Shown: in pieces, positions 1 to 13,300 of the stretch
How the letters are laid out: every line of letters starts with the position of its first letter
How positions within the stretch are numbered: position 1 is the stretch's first letter
Assembly (NCBI RefSeq): GCF_018320785.1
Contig: NC_054866.1
Span: 13,563,885 to 13,627,884, forward strand
Source of the DNA: Cheilinus undulatus
Lineage: Eukaryota; Chordata; Actinopteri; Labriformes; Labridae
DNA: 64,000 nucleotides
Direction of reading: 5' to 3'
Position numbers and translations under genes: made by a program
Notes under the pieces: model-generated
Told to the model about the DNA's origin: nothing
The model's input: the letters and a program-made list of their open reading frames with translations, nothing else
The model's database searches: none

Positions 1-19
1 ATTGTGCGCTTTATCCCCC

Positions 20-110
20 TCAAGGGAAGATGGGAGTCCCCGATCTCTGACCCCATTTTTTGGGGGGTCACGGCTGAAAAGTTTGGGAACCCCTGCTTTA
101 AATGATAAAA
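20..110 (+). repeat. Fragment of hAT-like non-autonomous repeat
   Basis: The stretch contains GGGGGGTCACGGCTGAAAAGT followed by TTGGGAACCCCTGC, which resembles the end of a common fish non-autonomous DNA transposon. A similar TTGGGAACCACTGG end appears near 62327. It is truncated by the window edge. Confidence 0.35.
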
Positions 111-589
111 TATCCATTACTTTTCGGTTCAATAGTACTGTAAGTTGTGAAGAAAGAACACATACACTTATATTTCAACCCAAAGATGGCGTGAGCAGAG
201 AGGGAGAGGCAGTGCACAGTGATTGACAATCAAAAACCAGTGAAACCCAATGCCTGTTACTAAAACAGAGGGGTGATACAAAGAGCGATGTCAGGGTCAG
301 GGTGTTTGTGTCCAAAAATGGCAGCATACATAAATCACAATAAAGATATTTATGTTAACATTTCTTCTAACTTCTTTTGCATTCATTTTTTAAACAAGAT
401 CAAACCTGATCATTAATATCAAACATTGATTCATTTTTAGGAATTTAATCCTTTAAATGCTAGTTTAAGTGCAAAAAACATATGATGTTTTTATAGGATT
501 TATACAATGCTTACAATAGCAAACAACTTTGATTTAAATGCATTATTAAGCACCAAAACACTGGTCAGAAGCTGGATTGGAATGGTTCA

Positions 590-1150
590 TAAAGTGTGTT
601 ATGGAAGAGGTGGGATTTGGGATGTGTAGCTTTTTCTAGTTTACTTATGAAAATTCAGAGGAAATATTTAAAGACCATGTAAAGTGGAATCCAAAATTTT
701 TGTCTTGACACACTAGATATGTTGGAATATGGTTGCTGTAAACGTGAAAACACTGAGATCTACATGTGACTGAATTCTTGATTTAGACTGTTAGAAAGTT
801 TTTCACCTCTTTCCTGGCTGGGTTTCATGTGGGCAGGGCCAATATGTGGGCTCATGATGTCATGAGCGCACAGTAGGGTCAACATTCAGGTTGTAACATT
901 TTTTAAATCTGAGAGGATTGTATTTCTCCTGAGTGGGCGTGGCTTCAGCTCATTTAAACAGACACGCCCACACCATCCTGGAGCAGATTTTACTGCCTCA
1001 TTTTTCATGATTTTGAAGCTTAATTTTATAAACTTAGAGATGTTTTACTTGACAGAAGTTTGACCTGGGGGTTCATAACATGGTGACCTGTCATACAACA
1101 AACCTAAATACAGATTCATTTTCACTTATACAAAGGGCATATACAAACTT
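590..1150. repeat. Interspersed repeat, probable fish MITE-like element
   Basis: Non-coding block with GC-rich motifs typical of a dispersed fish repeat: GTGGGCAGGGCC, GAGTGGGCGTGGCTTCAGC, an ACACGCCCACACCATCC segment, and a tail with TTTGACCTGGGGGTTCATAAC. I recognise the style from fish genomes but cannot name the family, and I see no clear terminal repeats. It lies upstream of the first visible pitpna exon. Confidence 0.4.
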
Positions 1151-1274
1151 AAATATGTTTTTGTTTTAAGTTTTATATGTTTTTTATTATTTATAGTTTT
1201 CTAAAAGGAACTGAGGAAGCTACAAATTGGTAAAACTACGCCTCCTTTATTTCTGCTTGTGTGTTTCTGTACAG

Positions 1275-1366
1275 TCGGGTACCGACTTTCCTCGGTAAGT
1301 GCGCTCCTCAAGGTTCACTTCGTGTCCATGAGAAAGCTTGGAACGCGTATCCATACTGTAAAACCA
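1275..1366 (+). CDS. pitpna: pitpna exon with the lipid-cavity cysteine
   Basis: First PITP exon visible. The acceptor CAG ends at 1274 and the donor GTGAGT starts at 1367. It begins with the last base of a codon, encodes 30 residues including [10 protein letters not shown], and ends with one base that is completed by the microexon at 2074. The Cys in YPYC corresponds to the cysteine whose alkylation blocks lipid exchange in mammalian PITPs (family knowledge). Confidence 0.85.
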
Positions 1367-4300
1367 GTGAGTACCACCACAAACGCACAACATGCTGATG
1401 ATAATGTGAAAGCCAACTCTGCATTTAGCTGAATAACCCATTAATAGTTCTGGCACCTAAGACAGAACCTGGTCGTTTCCTGCAGTGTTTTAGATCTCAG
1501 CACTTTACTTTGGTTCTTTTTTTTCTAAGGACATTTAACTCAAAGACCTCATGTTTTATTGGAAATAGTCAGGAATACATAGGGTTAGTGTCCTACAGAG
1601 TAAGTTACTGTAAATTTAGTCAAGTAGCTTTGAAAAACTGTATTATTATCAATATAAATCTAATATATTATTAACAGCTACTTTTACTTTTAATTTTATT
1701 TATTTATTCTACAAATTGCTCATCTTTCTTACCTCTGCCAAGGAGATTATGTGATCGGGTGGGTTTGTTTGGTTTTTTTTTTTTGTTTGTTTGTTTGTTA
1801 GTAACATAACTGAAAAAGTTGTGGACGGATTTTGATGAAATTTTCAGAAAATGTCAGAAATGGCATAAGGAAGAACTGATTAGATTTTGGGAGTGATCCG
1901 GATCACTGTCTGCCTCTAATGGTGGAGGTCTGCGCTCTCGGAGTGCTTTTCTAGCTTGAATTATTTTAATGGTGTTTTTAGACACAAAAACAGGGTATTT
2001 TCTTGAACTTTGTCTCTTTTCTTTTCCTCATTAATCTTCTTGACATCAACATCTGTCTTTTCTTCTGCTGCAGTCCTCACGGCAAGTATTATTTTATTCT
2101 TTTTAAAATTATTTATGATTTATTTAATTTTTAAATTTTCTTTTTTCTTTTTTGTAACTTTCACAACTAGAGATGCATGAGATTATCAGTATGACATTAA
2201 TATTGTCAGATATTAACATTTCTGCTGATATTTACAAACCATATTTTGCCAGATAAATCTGCTTTATCAGCTGTAAATATTGGCTGCAGTTTTATACTGG
2301 ACCAACAGACCTACATCTTCTGAAGTCTCATTGTTTTATTCATCGTCATTCCTTACACTTTAAAGTGTGTTTTAAGGACTGAAATTTGGGAATTTGTTTA
2401 TCCTTAGACTTATTTTTAACAAATACAGAAAGTAATGAATGTCATGCTGTTTCCAAACATTTCTGCTGCAGTGGATCCTTTGATTGGTTCTTCTTCGCTG
2501 CTCTAAAATGGGTTTCAGTGTTTTTTGGAGCAACAAAGAAGGACTGATTTCAGGTTTATAATGTTAACATGTAGGATGCCAAAATGAAGCAAAATATTAA
2601 GTTCTGTTTCATTCCTTCCTGACTGCCAGTGGCAGTAAACAAAGTGGATGTGTCTCCTCGCACTCCGTGCAGGTCGAGATCTAATGTAAACAAAGTCACG
2701 TGAGTGACATGTGGGCTGACCACACCTGCTATAAATAGCACGTGACAGCCTACTTCCGGCCTCTTTGATCTTCTCGCTGTTAGCCTGGCGTGTATCGCTG
2801 GTTAATCGCTCCATAAGGTCCGTATTGAGGTTCTTAATTCTGCAGGTCCAGAAAAGGTAAGCACGCTTTGTGTTGTTTGGTGTTTGACAGTCTGCCTGTG
2901 ACTTCTGGTCGGAGTGCAAATTGTTGCCCTCCAAGGCGGGGGCTGTCAAGCTACCCTTCCTTTCCTGTCGGGAGGTTTTAGCCCGCTAGCTAGACCTACT
3001 ATTGTAAATAGTAAGCGGTAGTGGCTAATTCCTCCGACGCTAGACGCGAGTGCGGTTAATACGTCTCTCGTCTGGTGTCCTAGCGTTTTTTTTTTTTTTT
3101 GCTAGATAATATTGTTAAGTGGCTGGAGGTTTTGATCGCGTTCGGTGGCTCATAGTCACAGCTCGCGCTTGGATTACCTGGCTGCATACAGGCTTCGGTG
3201 GACAGGTTAGCGGCAGGCTACGTTATATTTTGTTAGCCTGCATAGCTATTTGTGTCTGACGGAGCGGTAATTAAGGTAAGTGCTGGGGTTCTGGTCGCGT
3301 TTTGTGGCTAACAGTCACATTTCTCGCTCAGATTACCTGGCTGTATACACTTTATTTAGCTGGACAGGTTAGCCGCAGGCTACATTAGCCTTCCTAGCTA
3401 TATATATATATATATATATATAGCTATTTTTTTTTTTCTCTCTGAGTAATAATTTCCGAGGTATTTGCTAGAGGTTCTGATGGTGTTAAGTGGCAGATAG
3501 TCACAGCTCCCGCTCAGATTTCCTAGCGTCACCCTGTGGTGTGTATGATGGCCTGTACTTCCTGTGAAACTCAACTGCATGTTGAGGATGGCCACGATTT
3601 GTGCCCCAAGTGTCTGGGTGTGGGTCACCTGAGGGAGGCCCTCTCAGACCCTTGTATCAACTGCAGCATTTTGCCTCTGGCAGTGAGAGAGGAAAGGCTG
3701 CGGCAGGTGGAGAGTCTCCTGTTTGGGGATGACCTCCCACCCTCTGGGCACACACACAAGAGCACCGGCTCCCGCAGTAAGTGGCGGGGTAAGCACAGAG
3801 GGGCACAGGAGGATGGTAGCCCGGTATGCAAGAAGGCGAAGGGGAAGGCTCCTTCTCGCCAGGAAATGGAGGCACTAAGAGCTGAAATTGAGCAGCTCAG
3901 AGCATTGGTACAGGCTCCGCCTTCCCCACCAGCTCCTAGGCTGACAGCCTGGGATTCAGGTGACGATAATGAGGATGCTATGTCAACAAGGGCATCATCT
4001 CAGTTTCAGGGTGGACAGGAAACCATGTTCAGCCCCAGGGAGGACCCCCTCTCTGATCGGTTCCAGGAGGGGGAACCGGTGAGTGTGGAGGCCAGGGATG
4101 GCTGAGAGACTTCCCAAAGGAGCTCCCTTAGTGCTGAGCCAGGGGAGGGAGCGTGCTCGTTGCAAGCAACACTACGTACAGCCCTGGCCAGGATTGGGCT
4201 GAATGACACACCAGCGGCTCAGAGCCTGGTTAGCAACCCATTCTTTCGGCGGACACCCACGGCCCCACCCTTTGAGGTTCCACCCTCACCTGCATTTCTG

Positions 4301-7300
4301 GAGGAGTTAAGGCACTGCTGGGCTGATCCTAGGGCAGCTGCCCACCATGGCAGGGACTCTCGGACCCTGGCCTCCATGCGCAATGCAGGGGAGCATGGCT
4401 TTGACCATATGCCCCCTGTGGACCAATGTATCGCCTCTCTGGTTCTTTCTCCAGATGAGGCCCTAAAAGATAAGGCTCGCTGTCCAAGGCCACAGTGTAG
4501 GGTCACAGACAGCCTTCTTACAAAAGCCTATGAGGCAGGGGCCCGGATGGCCCGTATGGGGAACTCACTCTCAGTGCTCCTTCTCGCCCCGTCCCAGATG
4601 CTGCACCCGGAGCATGATGGCAGAGAGCTTGGGGATGTCCATGATGCAGCTCTCCAAGCATTTGGTCTGATGACCAGGGAGCTTGGTCATCTGATGTCGA
4701 CTCTGGTTGTCGCGCGACATCAGGTTTGGCTGGCGCAGGCGCCGATGTCAGATGACTGTAGGCTGGTGCTGCGGAAGCTTCCAGTTGTGCCGGGCCAGTT
4801 GTTTGGGCCAGAGGCAGAAAAGGCGCTGGAGCGCAGAAAGCAGTCCAGCCAAGCATCAGAAGCCTGGGGTCGTCATGGTAGAGGGGCCATGGGCCCTCCA
4901 GGTCAGCGCTCTAAAAAGCGAGGCGCCTGGGACCCTTGATGCACTCAAAATGTAAACCCACCACCACAGTGCTGGCAACAGGATAGCCAGCTGACTGGGG
5001 GTAGTTGGCGTCAGCCCAGAGGGGACCACCCTCCCCAACGCAGGCCTCAGCGGCCACAGGCACATAACCAGCGCCCCCCCAAGCCCCCAAATAATCCTCA
5101 GGGCACATGTTGAGGGCTTGGGGCCAGCGGTGGGCAGGTTCTCACAGCAGCACCTGGAATACTGGGCAGCCCATTTCCAAGACGTATGGGTTTTAAAGAT
5201 AATCTTCCAGGGTTACAGGTTGCAGTTCCGCCGCCGGCCCCCTCCACCCTCAGGGGTCAGGGTGACTTCGGTCACAGATCCCATAAAGGCACAATGTTTG
5301 TCACAGGAGATAGCCATCCTCCTGGACAAAAAGGCTATTACTCCAGTTCATCCACATACACAAGAGGATGGGTTTTACTCAACATATTTTCTGGTCCCCA
5401 AGAAAGATGGCTCTCTTCGGCCTATTCTGGACCTAAGGAGGCTGAACAAATATCTGAAGGTCCTTTTGTTCCGAATGCTTCGCACGGCCGATGTCCTTCA
5501 GGTCATTTCTCCAAGAGAATGGTTCACATCCATAGACTTAAAGGATGCCTATTTTCACGTCCCCATTCACCCAGACCACAGAAAGTTTCTCCGCTTCGCC
5601 TTTCAGGGCCAAGCATATCAATTTGCCGTTCTTCCATTTAGCCTGTCATTGGCCCCTCGCATCTTCACAAGATGCGCAAAGGCAGCCTTAACATCATTAA
5701 GCCTGACCGGCATAAAAATTCTCCCCTACCTCGACGACTGGCTCATCTGCGCTCCCTCGTGTCGGGAGGCAGAGCAGGCAACATCAAGGGTTCTCGCTCA
5801 TGTCCAGGCCCTGGGTATGACAGTGAACTGGGAAAAGAGCTCACTAACTCCAACCCAACAGGCCTCTTTCATCGGCTTGTCCCTGGACTCAGTGTCTATG
5901 ATGGCACGCCTGACGGTGGAGCGTGTGGAAAGGATCCAGAGCCTGCTGAGGTTGTTCAGCCCTGGGGCACGTCCGACTGCCCAGACGTGGCTCAGGCTGC
6001 TGGGGATGCTGACGGCTGCATCAGCGATCACGCCTCTGGGGCTGCTACATCTGCGTCCCCTGCAGAGGTGGTACAACAGCCTTCACCTAGACCCTCGACG
6101 GCGCAGGTGCGTCAAGGTCAAGGTCACCCACAGGTGTCTCACTCATCTTCACCGGTGGCGGGAGAGCACTTTCCTTCTCCATGGGGTTCCTCTTGGCTTG
6201 GTCCCAGCAAGGCGGGAGGTAGTGACAACAGATGCCTCGCCCCATGGTTGGGGGGCAGTATGGCAGAAGAGGACGGTTCAGGGGGTTTGGGGCCCTCAGT
6301 GGAAGGGGCAGCACATCAATATACTGGAACTCCGCGCTGTCTACTTAGCGCTCAGGCACTTCTCCCCCTTTCTCAGGGGCAAGCATGTGTTTATCCGAAC
6401 AGACAGCACCTCAGCTGTGTTTCATGTGAACCATCAGGGGGCAACCAGGTCACTGGGGTCTCTGAGAGAAGCCCAGAGGTTGTTGAAGTGGGCTCATTCT
6501 CGGCTGGCCTCCCTAAGGGCAATCCATGTTCCAGGCAAGTCAAATGCGGTGGCAGATTACCTCTCACGCAAGAGGCTGCCCCCTGGGGAGTGGCGGTTGC
6601 ACCCTCAGGTGGTACAGTTGATCTGGGATCGGTATGGGGAGGCACAGGTGGACCTGTTTGCTTCAGAGAGCACGACACATTGCCCCCTATGGTTCTCTTT
6701 GGCAGAGACCAGTGCTCCACTGGGGATGGACGCCCTCGCCAATGCTTGGCCGAGGGGTCTCTTTATGCATTTCCTCCGATCCCCTTGATAATGCCAGTGC
6801 TTCACAGGGTGAGGTTGTCTGGCCACAGGGTCCTCCTGGTGGCTCCCAGATGGCCATCAAGGATATGGTTTTCCATCCTCCTCAGTCTGGTGGAGGGAGT
6901 TCCCTGGCAGCTCCCAGTGAGGACAGACCTCCTGTCCCAGCTGGATGGAAGGGTGTGGCATCCGTCTCCGGGCCTCCTTCAGCTATGGGTGTGGCCACTG
7001 AGGGGGAGTAGTCCCTTTTGACTGACCTTGAACCCTCGATTCAGGAAACCCTGCATAATGCTAGGGCTCCTTCTACGAGGTTAGTATACCAAAATTGTTG
7101 GTCTGCATTTTCTTCATGGTGCAGGGACAGAGAATTGGACCCAGTATCTTGTTCTGTGCAGGATGTCCTTCGCTACTTGCAGTATCTTATTGAAGCTGGC
7201 CGTGCCGCTTCAACTCTGAAAGTGTATGTGGCAGCTATTTCTTCAAATCATTGCCCTGTTGATGGCAGACCCGTGGGGGCACATCACTGGGTGTCACAGT

Positions 7301-10300
7301 TTCTCCGTGGTGCCCGGAGGCTGCGCCCTCCTAGAATTAAGCATGCAGCTATGTGGGACCTGTCTCTGGTCCTGCAGGTCTTGGGCAGGGCACCCTTTGA
7401 GCCTATGGCAGGGGCAGCCTTGAAGAACTTGTCATTTAAGACTGCTTTTCTCTTGGCAATTACGACAGCCAAGCGTGTAAGTGAACTTCACGCTCTCTCA
7501 ATTAGTCCCACATGCCTTCGGTGGAAGGCAGACAACTCTGGTGTGACACTGTGGCCAAACATCTCCTTTCTGCCAAAGGTTTTGTCCCTTAGTCATATTA
7601 ATCAGGCCATAGAACTAGAGGCTTACTGTCCTCCTCCATTTAGGTCAGAGATGGAGGAGAAGGCCAACTTGCTGTGTCCCATCCGGGCACTGCGCTTATA
7701 CATTGAGGCTACACAAAGCTTCAGGCGCTCGGAGCAGCTGTTTGTCTGCTTCAGTGGACAGAATAAGGGGCGTGCGTTGTCTAAGCAGAGGCTCTCCCAC
7801 TGGGTTGTTGAGGCCATTAAGCAGGCATATGAGGCTGCAGGTAGGCCTGCTCCTTCAGATGTTATCTGCCATTCCACTAGGGGGATGGCTACATCTTGGG
7901 CAGCAATGAGGGGGGTGTCGCTTTCAGAGATCTGTGCAGCAGCATCCTGGAAGGCGCCTTGTACTTTTTCGAGGTTCTATCGCCTTAATGTGGCGTCGGG
8001 GTCCACACTGGCGTCGGCTATACTGCCATTGGCATCTACATCTAGTCAATAGGTGGGTCTGGTTCCTCGTGACACTGCTGGCATAAATCATCCACTTTGT
8101 TTACTGCCACTGGCAGTCAGGAAGGAATGAAACCGAACGGAAGTTACAAAGGTAACTATGGTTCTGTGAATTCCTGGATGACTGCCAGTCATTCCGGTCA
8201 CTCGGAACTTTTCAATGCGAGAAGATTCTGAGAGGCCGAAAGTAGGCTGTCACGTGCTATTTATAGCAGGTGTGGTCAGCCCACATGTCACTCACGTGAC
8301 TTTGTTTACATTAGATCTCGACCTGCACGGAGTGCGAGGAGACACATCCACTTTGTTTACTGCCACTGGCAGTCATCCAGGAATTCACAGAACCATAGTT
8401 ACCTTCGTAACTTCCGTTAAACAAAATGGTATCAGATGGGTGTATAAACACTTGTACTTGCCAACACCAGTACCCACATAAGACATATTTCCAATGCTGG
8501 TATTGGTATTGGAACAACTTTATTTCAAACCTAATGATGCAAGTTCACGGTAATCATTTCTTGAAATAAAATCATTTCCTTTTTAAGATCTTAAGTTTAA
8601 CCATTTTATTCCCAATATAGACCCTATGTACCATACCCTACGATACGTATGTTTCAACTACAGTACAAGGAGCATTTACAAGGAGCTTTTCAACAAACAG
8701 CATTTACTCACTGTTTACAGCATGTTTTCTATGTCAAACAAATTTGTTGATTAAGCCATACATAAAAAGTCAGAACACAAAAGATATGTTAACCTTGTTA
8801 GAGACAGTGACAAGCCTGACTTCTCTAGGTTGTGTGCTGTTGTGTTTTTGTGTGTTGATTGACCCTAACATGTCTCTCCTTTACTCACAGAACGAGTACA
8901 TGAAAGAAAATTTCGAGATTAAGATCGAGACATGGCACAAGCCTGATATGGGGGATCAGGATAATGTAAGTCATGCATTTTCAGACAGTTTGGATATTTT
9001 GTACTTTACCAGCTACTCTCTTAATGGAAATGAATTACAATTAAAGTTACATTATTATACATATAAGGTTTTGTTGATGCAGCTACAGGCTATAAGACAA
9101 TTGCTGACCAAATAAGTTTATTTTAGCAAAATATGAACTCTGTACCTTTATGATCAATGTTTAACATTGTGCTTTGATAAACTGTTTTATGTCTGTTTTT
9201 TAGTTTGTTTTGCAGGAGTCAGATTCAGAAAGATAGTTATGTGTTTGCATCGTAGTTCTACTGTGAGAAGCACGTCAATAAAAGTGTTTTTTTTAATTGT
9301 AGTTTTCAGCATTTCTTTACCAGAACTATATGTCATACGTAAGAAGTGTTAGTTCTCATTTTACCCCAAAATATCAACTTTTTTGAACTACACTTCAGTT
9401 GCTTGAATTATACTGAACAGGGATGCAAATTATCAGTTACTTTTTGCCCACTCTCCTCTGATACCTTAACTAACATGATTATTATAACCAGTGTGACCAG
9501 TTTTTGCATGCTTTTAAAAGTACTTTTGTGTTGGGTTCATGCCTACAATTTACAAGACAGTCTGGCTGCAGACCCCAGCTCTCAGATCTGCAGACCATTA
9601 CTGCGAGACACCGCTTCTGTCAGAATGAAAATATGCACTTGAACTTTAAACATGAAATGGGATCAAACTCTTGGTTAGGGTTAGGATAAGAGACAAGGTG
9701 AAGGTTAGGATACCAAAAGTTAAAAGCCAAAAATCTGACTTGTGGGACCTTATTACAAAAAGTTTAGTAAGCTGGCTAAACAGTGTTACATGAAAGACTC
9801 CAGTGCAGCTAATGCAGCTAAGGCTGAAGCTAACCAAGCTACAGTAGCTAAGTAAGCTTCCTAGATAACGTAGCTGAAGACTGTAGATCTCACAGTTTTA
9901 AGTGTTGTGTTGTTGTAGTGAAGTGGCTTGTATCATGACGTGACATTTGTGACACTTTAGCATTGCCTTATGTTGGCGCTAAGACTCAACTTAATGATGC
10001 TTTCCTGTGTTTTATGGGAATGACTAAATGAATTAAAAACACAAAGTCTGAATGTGCCCCTTCCCTTTAACTTGTCACTTTCCTGAAGGTTTGATTTTCC
10101 TGTGCTACAGGTACACAAACTGGACCCAGAGGTATGGAAAGGAGTGGAAGTAGTAAACATCGACATTGCTGATAGACAAGCTATCAGTCCAAAGGTAAAG
10201 GCTCATTTATGTTTTCGAGATACTGATATTTCAAAACTGCTTTAAATTGTTGCATTCAGCATATAATGTCAAGATAGGACATGGATCCACTAACATGTGA

Positions 10301-13300
10301 CAGATAATCAGTGGTTAATTTGTACAAGGATTGAAAATCAAACTCAAAGAAAATAATTCTCATAGCCTAAAAAACTTAAATGTAAGCAAATGTTTTGGTC
10401 TAATTTCAGTATAAAACGAATTTTATCACAGTCATTAGCAATTACCCACCTGCCACTTCAAAATGTAATCCTTTTTAAATTACAAAAGCAAATAATTCTA
10501 ACAAAATCAAAGAATTGCAGTGAGATTAATCTAGATTAAAAAAACTAATCTATGCCCAGCATTAAAATAAACCAAGCAGACAATCTACTCTTGTTTAAAG
10601 AACCACTTTTGTGATTTTGCTCTGTTTACTATTTTGTTAACAACTTGCACGTGGGACATAATGTGTGCTGCAACTCCAGGTTTAAAATATATTTTAAAAA
10701 ATGGTAAAAGGTCCACTTTTTGAGGAAAAAACACCTTCAACTTGGTGGGCTACAGGCCTAATATGTACAACTTGAATCCAAAAGAGTTCGGGTGCTTTGT
10801 AAAGTGTATATCAAAACAGAATGCAGTGATTTACAAATCTTATTAACCCATATTTTAATCACAATGGAATACAAACAAAATGTTGGATGTTAAGAGAATT
10901 TTTACCCTTTCATTAAAAGATTTCAGAAATATTATCATTTTGAAGCTGATGGCAGCAACACATCTCAAAAAGAAGAGATAGGGCAATAAAAGGCTGGAAA
11001 AGTAAGTGGTACTAATAAAAAACAGCTGGAGGAGTCTTTGCTCACCTAATCAGGTTCATTGACAACAGTTAAGATGACTGGATTTAAAGGATTGGCAGAG
11101 GTTCACCAATCTTCGAAAAACTGCATCAAAAAATTGTGGGAAAAAAAGGCTCCTCGACATTAAAATCAAAAGACTGAATATCTTTGAATATCCCACCATC
11201 TACTATTTATAATTTTGTCAAAAGTTTCAGAGACTCTGGGGAGATCTCTTTTTGCGAGGGGTTAAGGCCAATATTGAATGCTTGTGATCTTCAGGCTCTT
11301 AGGCTGCACTGCATTTAAAGCAGGCATGATTATGTACTGGAAATCACTGCATGGGCTCAGGAACGCTTCCAGAAGTCATTGTCCGTCAACACAGTTTGCT
11401 TTGCCATCCACAAATGCAACTTAAAGCTGTTTCATGCAAAGAAGAAGCACAATTCAGAAACAACACTGTCATCTCTTGGCCAAAGCTAATTTAGATAGAC
11501 TGTGGCAAAATGAGGAAAACTGTTCTGTTGTCAGATTTATTACAAAATCTGACAACAGAATTACAAATTCATTTTGGAAACCGTGGCCACCGTGTCTTGC
11601 AGACCAAAGCGGAGAGGGATCATCCAGCTTGTTATCAGCACACAATTCAAAAGTCTGCATCTCTGACGTTATAGGGTTGCATTAGTACCTATGGCATGGG
11701 CAGCTTACACATCTGGAAAAGCACTATCAATGCTGAAAAGCACATAGAGGTTCTAAAGTAACGTATGCTCCCATCCAGACAATGTCCCTTTCAAAGGAGG
11801 CCTTGCATATTTCAGCAAGACAGTGCTTATCCACATACCACAACCATCACAAAAGCATGATTTCGCAATAGATGTGTCCAGATACTGAAGTGGCCTTCCT
11901 GCAGTGTAGACCTTTCACCACCAGAAAACATTTGGTGCATCCTAAAACGAAAAATCCAGCGAAAATAGAGCAGCTAGAATCCTACATCAGACAATAATGG
12001 GACAACATTCCTCACCCAAAACTCCAGCAACTTGTCTCCTCCCAGATGTTTACAGACTGTTGTTGACAAAGGAGGGGATGCTAAACAATGGTAAACATAG
12101 TCCCTTCTTTTTTGAGATTCATTGCTGCCTTCAAATTTAAAATGAGCTAATATTTTTCATGAAATGTTAAACTGTCTCAGTTTAAACATTTGATGTGATG
12201 TTAATGATCTGTTGTGAATAAATGATAGGTTTATGAGATTTGCAGATCATTGCTTTCTGTTTTGACATTTTGCTCCTCATCAGTTTCATCAATTGTTTGA
12301 CAATCTTGCATGGGCTTATACTTAATATTTTGTGTAATATTATTTTCTATGTTTTAATTTTTTTCCAACATGCCATTTTAAAAATTCAGTCTAATGTGCC
12401 AAATTTGACAAGCCTCACATGAAAAGGACCAGTGTTATGCAGTTTAAGTGGTTTAACTTTTTCTTGAAGTCTTAAATTTGATTTGATGAAGTTTGCTGCA
12501 GCCCTGTCCGAGCTTTACGACAGCTGAATGAGCCCTACTCATTGCTGAATTAAATTTTGCTCTCACTGCATCGGGCCCACTTTATGGGCACCCCTGTGCT
12601 GATGGTTCAGATATTGTTGACAAGTGAAGCCAAAGTTGTGTAGCTGCCACATATGCAGCGTAGCAATGAACATGTTGCTCATTATGCCACTTCATATGAT
12701 TCAGAAAGCTTTTTTCATCCATTCCTTAGGATTACAAAGAAGATCAGGATCCAGCCAAATTCAAGTCAGTGAAGACTGGAAGGGGGCCTCTGGGACCAAA
12801 CTGGAAGGTATTCTACCTCAGGAACATCTCACAGAGGCTTTTCTGAGTTACATAAAAATGGCACATCAACCAATCAAAAACCTGCAGAAATTGGATTTGT
12901 AATTGATCTCTTCCCCTTTTGGTTTGCAGAAAGAACTCGCTGAAGACAGCAGCTGTCCACACATGTGTGCCTACAAGCTCGTCACCATTCAATTTTGTTG
13001 GAAACTGATCGGTAATAGAGTGGAAAATTTTATTGACAAGGTACACAGCTCTCTTAAGAAATTACAAATTGCTGTAGCTTATAGAGAACATGATCACAAT
13101 AATTATTTTAGCTTTTTGTAATCTGATAATGCTGTAAGTCTGATGAGTTATTAAATAACATCATAGACTGGCGTGCAGATGGTCGAGCGGGCAGCCCGGG
13201 ATCGAATCCGGCCTGTGGCCATTTACCGCATGTCTCTCCCCACTCTCTTCCCTGTTTCTGAGTCTATCCACTGTCTTCCTCTTTCCAATAAAGGCATGAA

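Larger units (their letters stand above)
2601..8418 (+). mobile_element. DIRS-type tyrosine-recombinase retrotransposon, nearly full length, inside a pitpna intron
   Basis: The hallmark DIRS layout is visible. Inverted terminal repeats lie at 2621-2777 and 8218-8374, 157 bp each. Non-repeated outer ends lie at 2601-2620 and 8375-8418. An internal complementary region at about 8089-8187 is the reverse complement of both outer ends joined together. Both element ends carry GTT (2601-2603, 8416-8418) and the internal region carries a single AAC (8136-8138), as expected for the circular junction used in DIRS replication. No target-site duplication is seen, as expected. Coding order: gag-like ORF, RT plus RNase H, tyrosine recombinase. 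Gag has two in-frame TGA codons and the RT frame is broken near 6760, so this copy should not move by itself. Confidence 0.93.

Noticed and set aside
1-1274. Searched for the first pitpna exons (KEYR start, GQYTHKIYHL block)
   Set aside because: No sequence encoding these conserved blocks with proper splice sites was found, so they must lie left of the window.
2515-2949. 144-codon minus-strand ORF across the DIRS left end
   Set aside because: It overlaps the inverted terminal repeat and its flank. Similar codons recur in the right ITR because the sequence is repeated, not because it is a gene.
3399-3422. (TA)n run inside the DIRS 5' region
   Set aside because: An ordinary dinucleotide repeat with no structural role visible.
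5672-6750. Long second-frame ORF over the RT gene
   Set aside because: Up to about 6750 it is a shadow of the RT/RNase H frame. Only the last ~90 codons (to 7021) are real, as the frameshifted RT tail.
8744-9115. 123-codon ORF containing [19 protein letters not shown] as a single-exon gene
   Set aside because: Only 8891-8965 is coding. The flanking codons are intron sequence read through the CAG acceptor and GTAAG donor.
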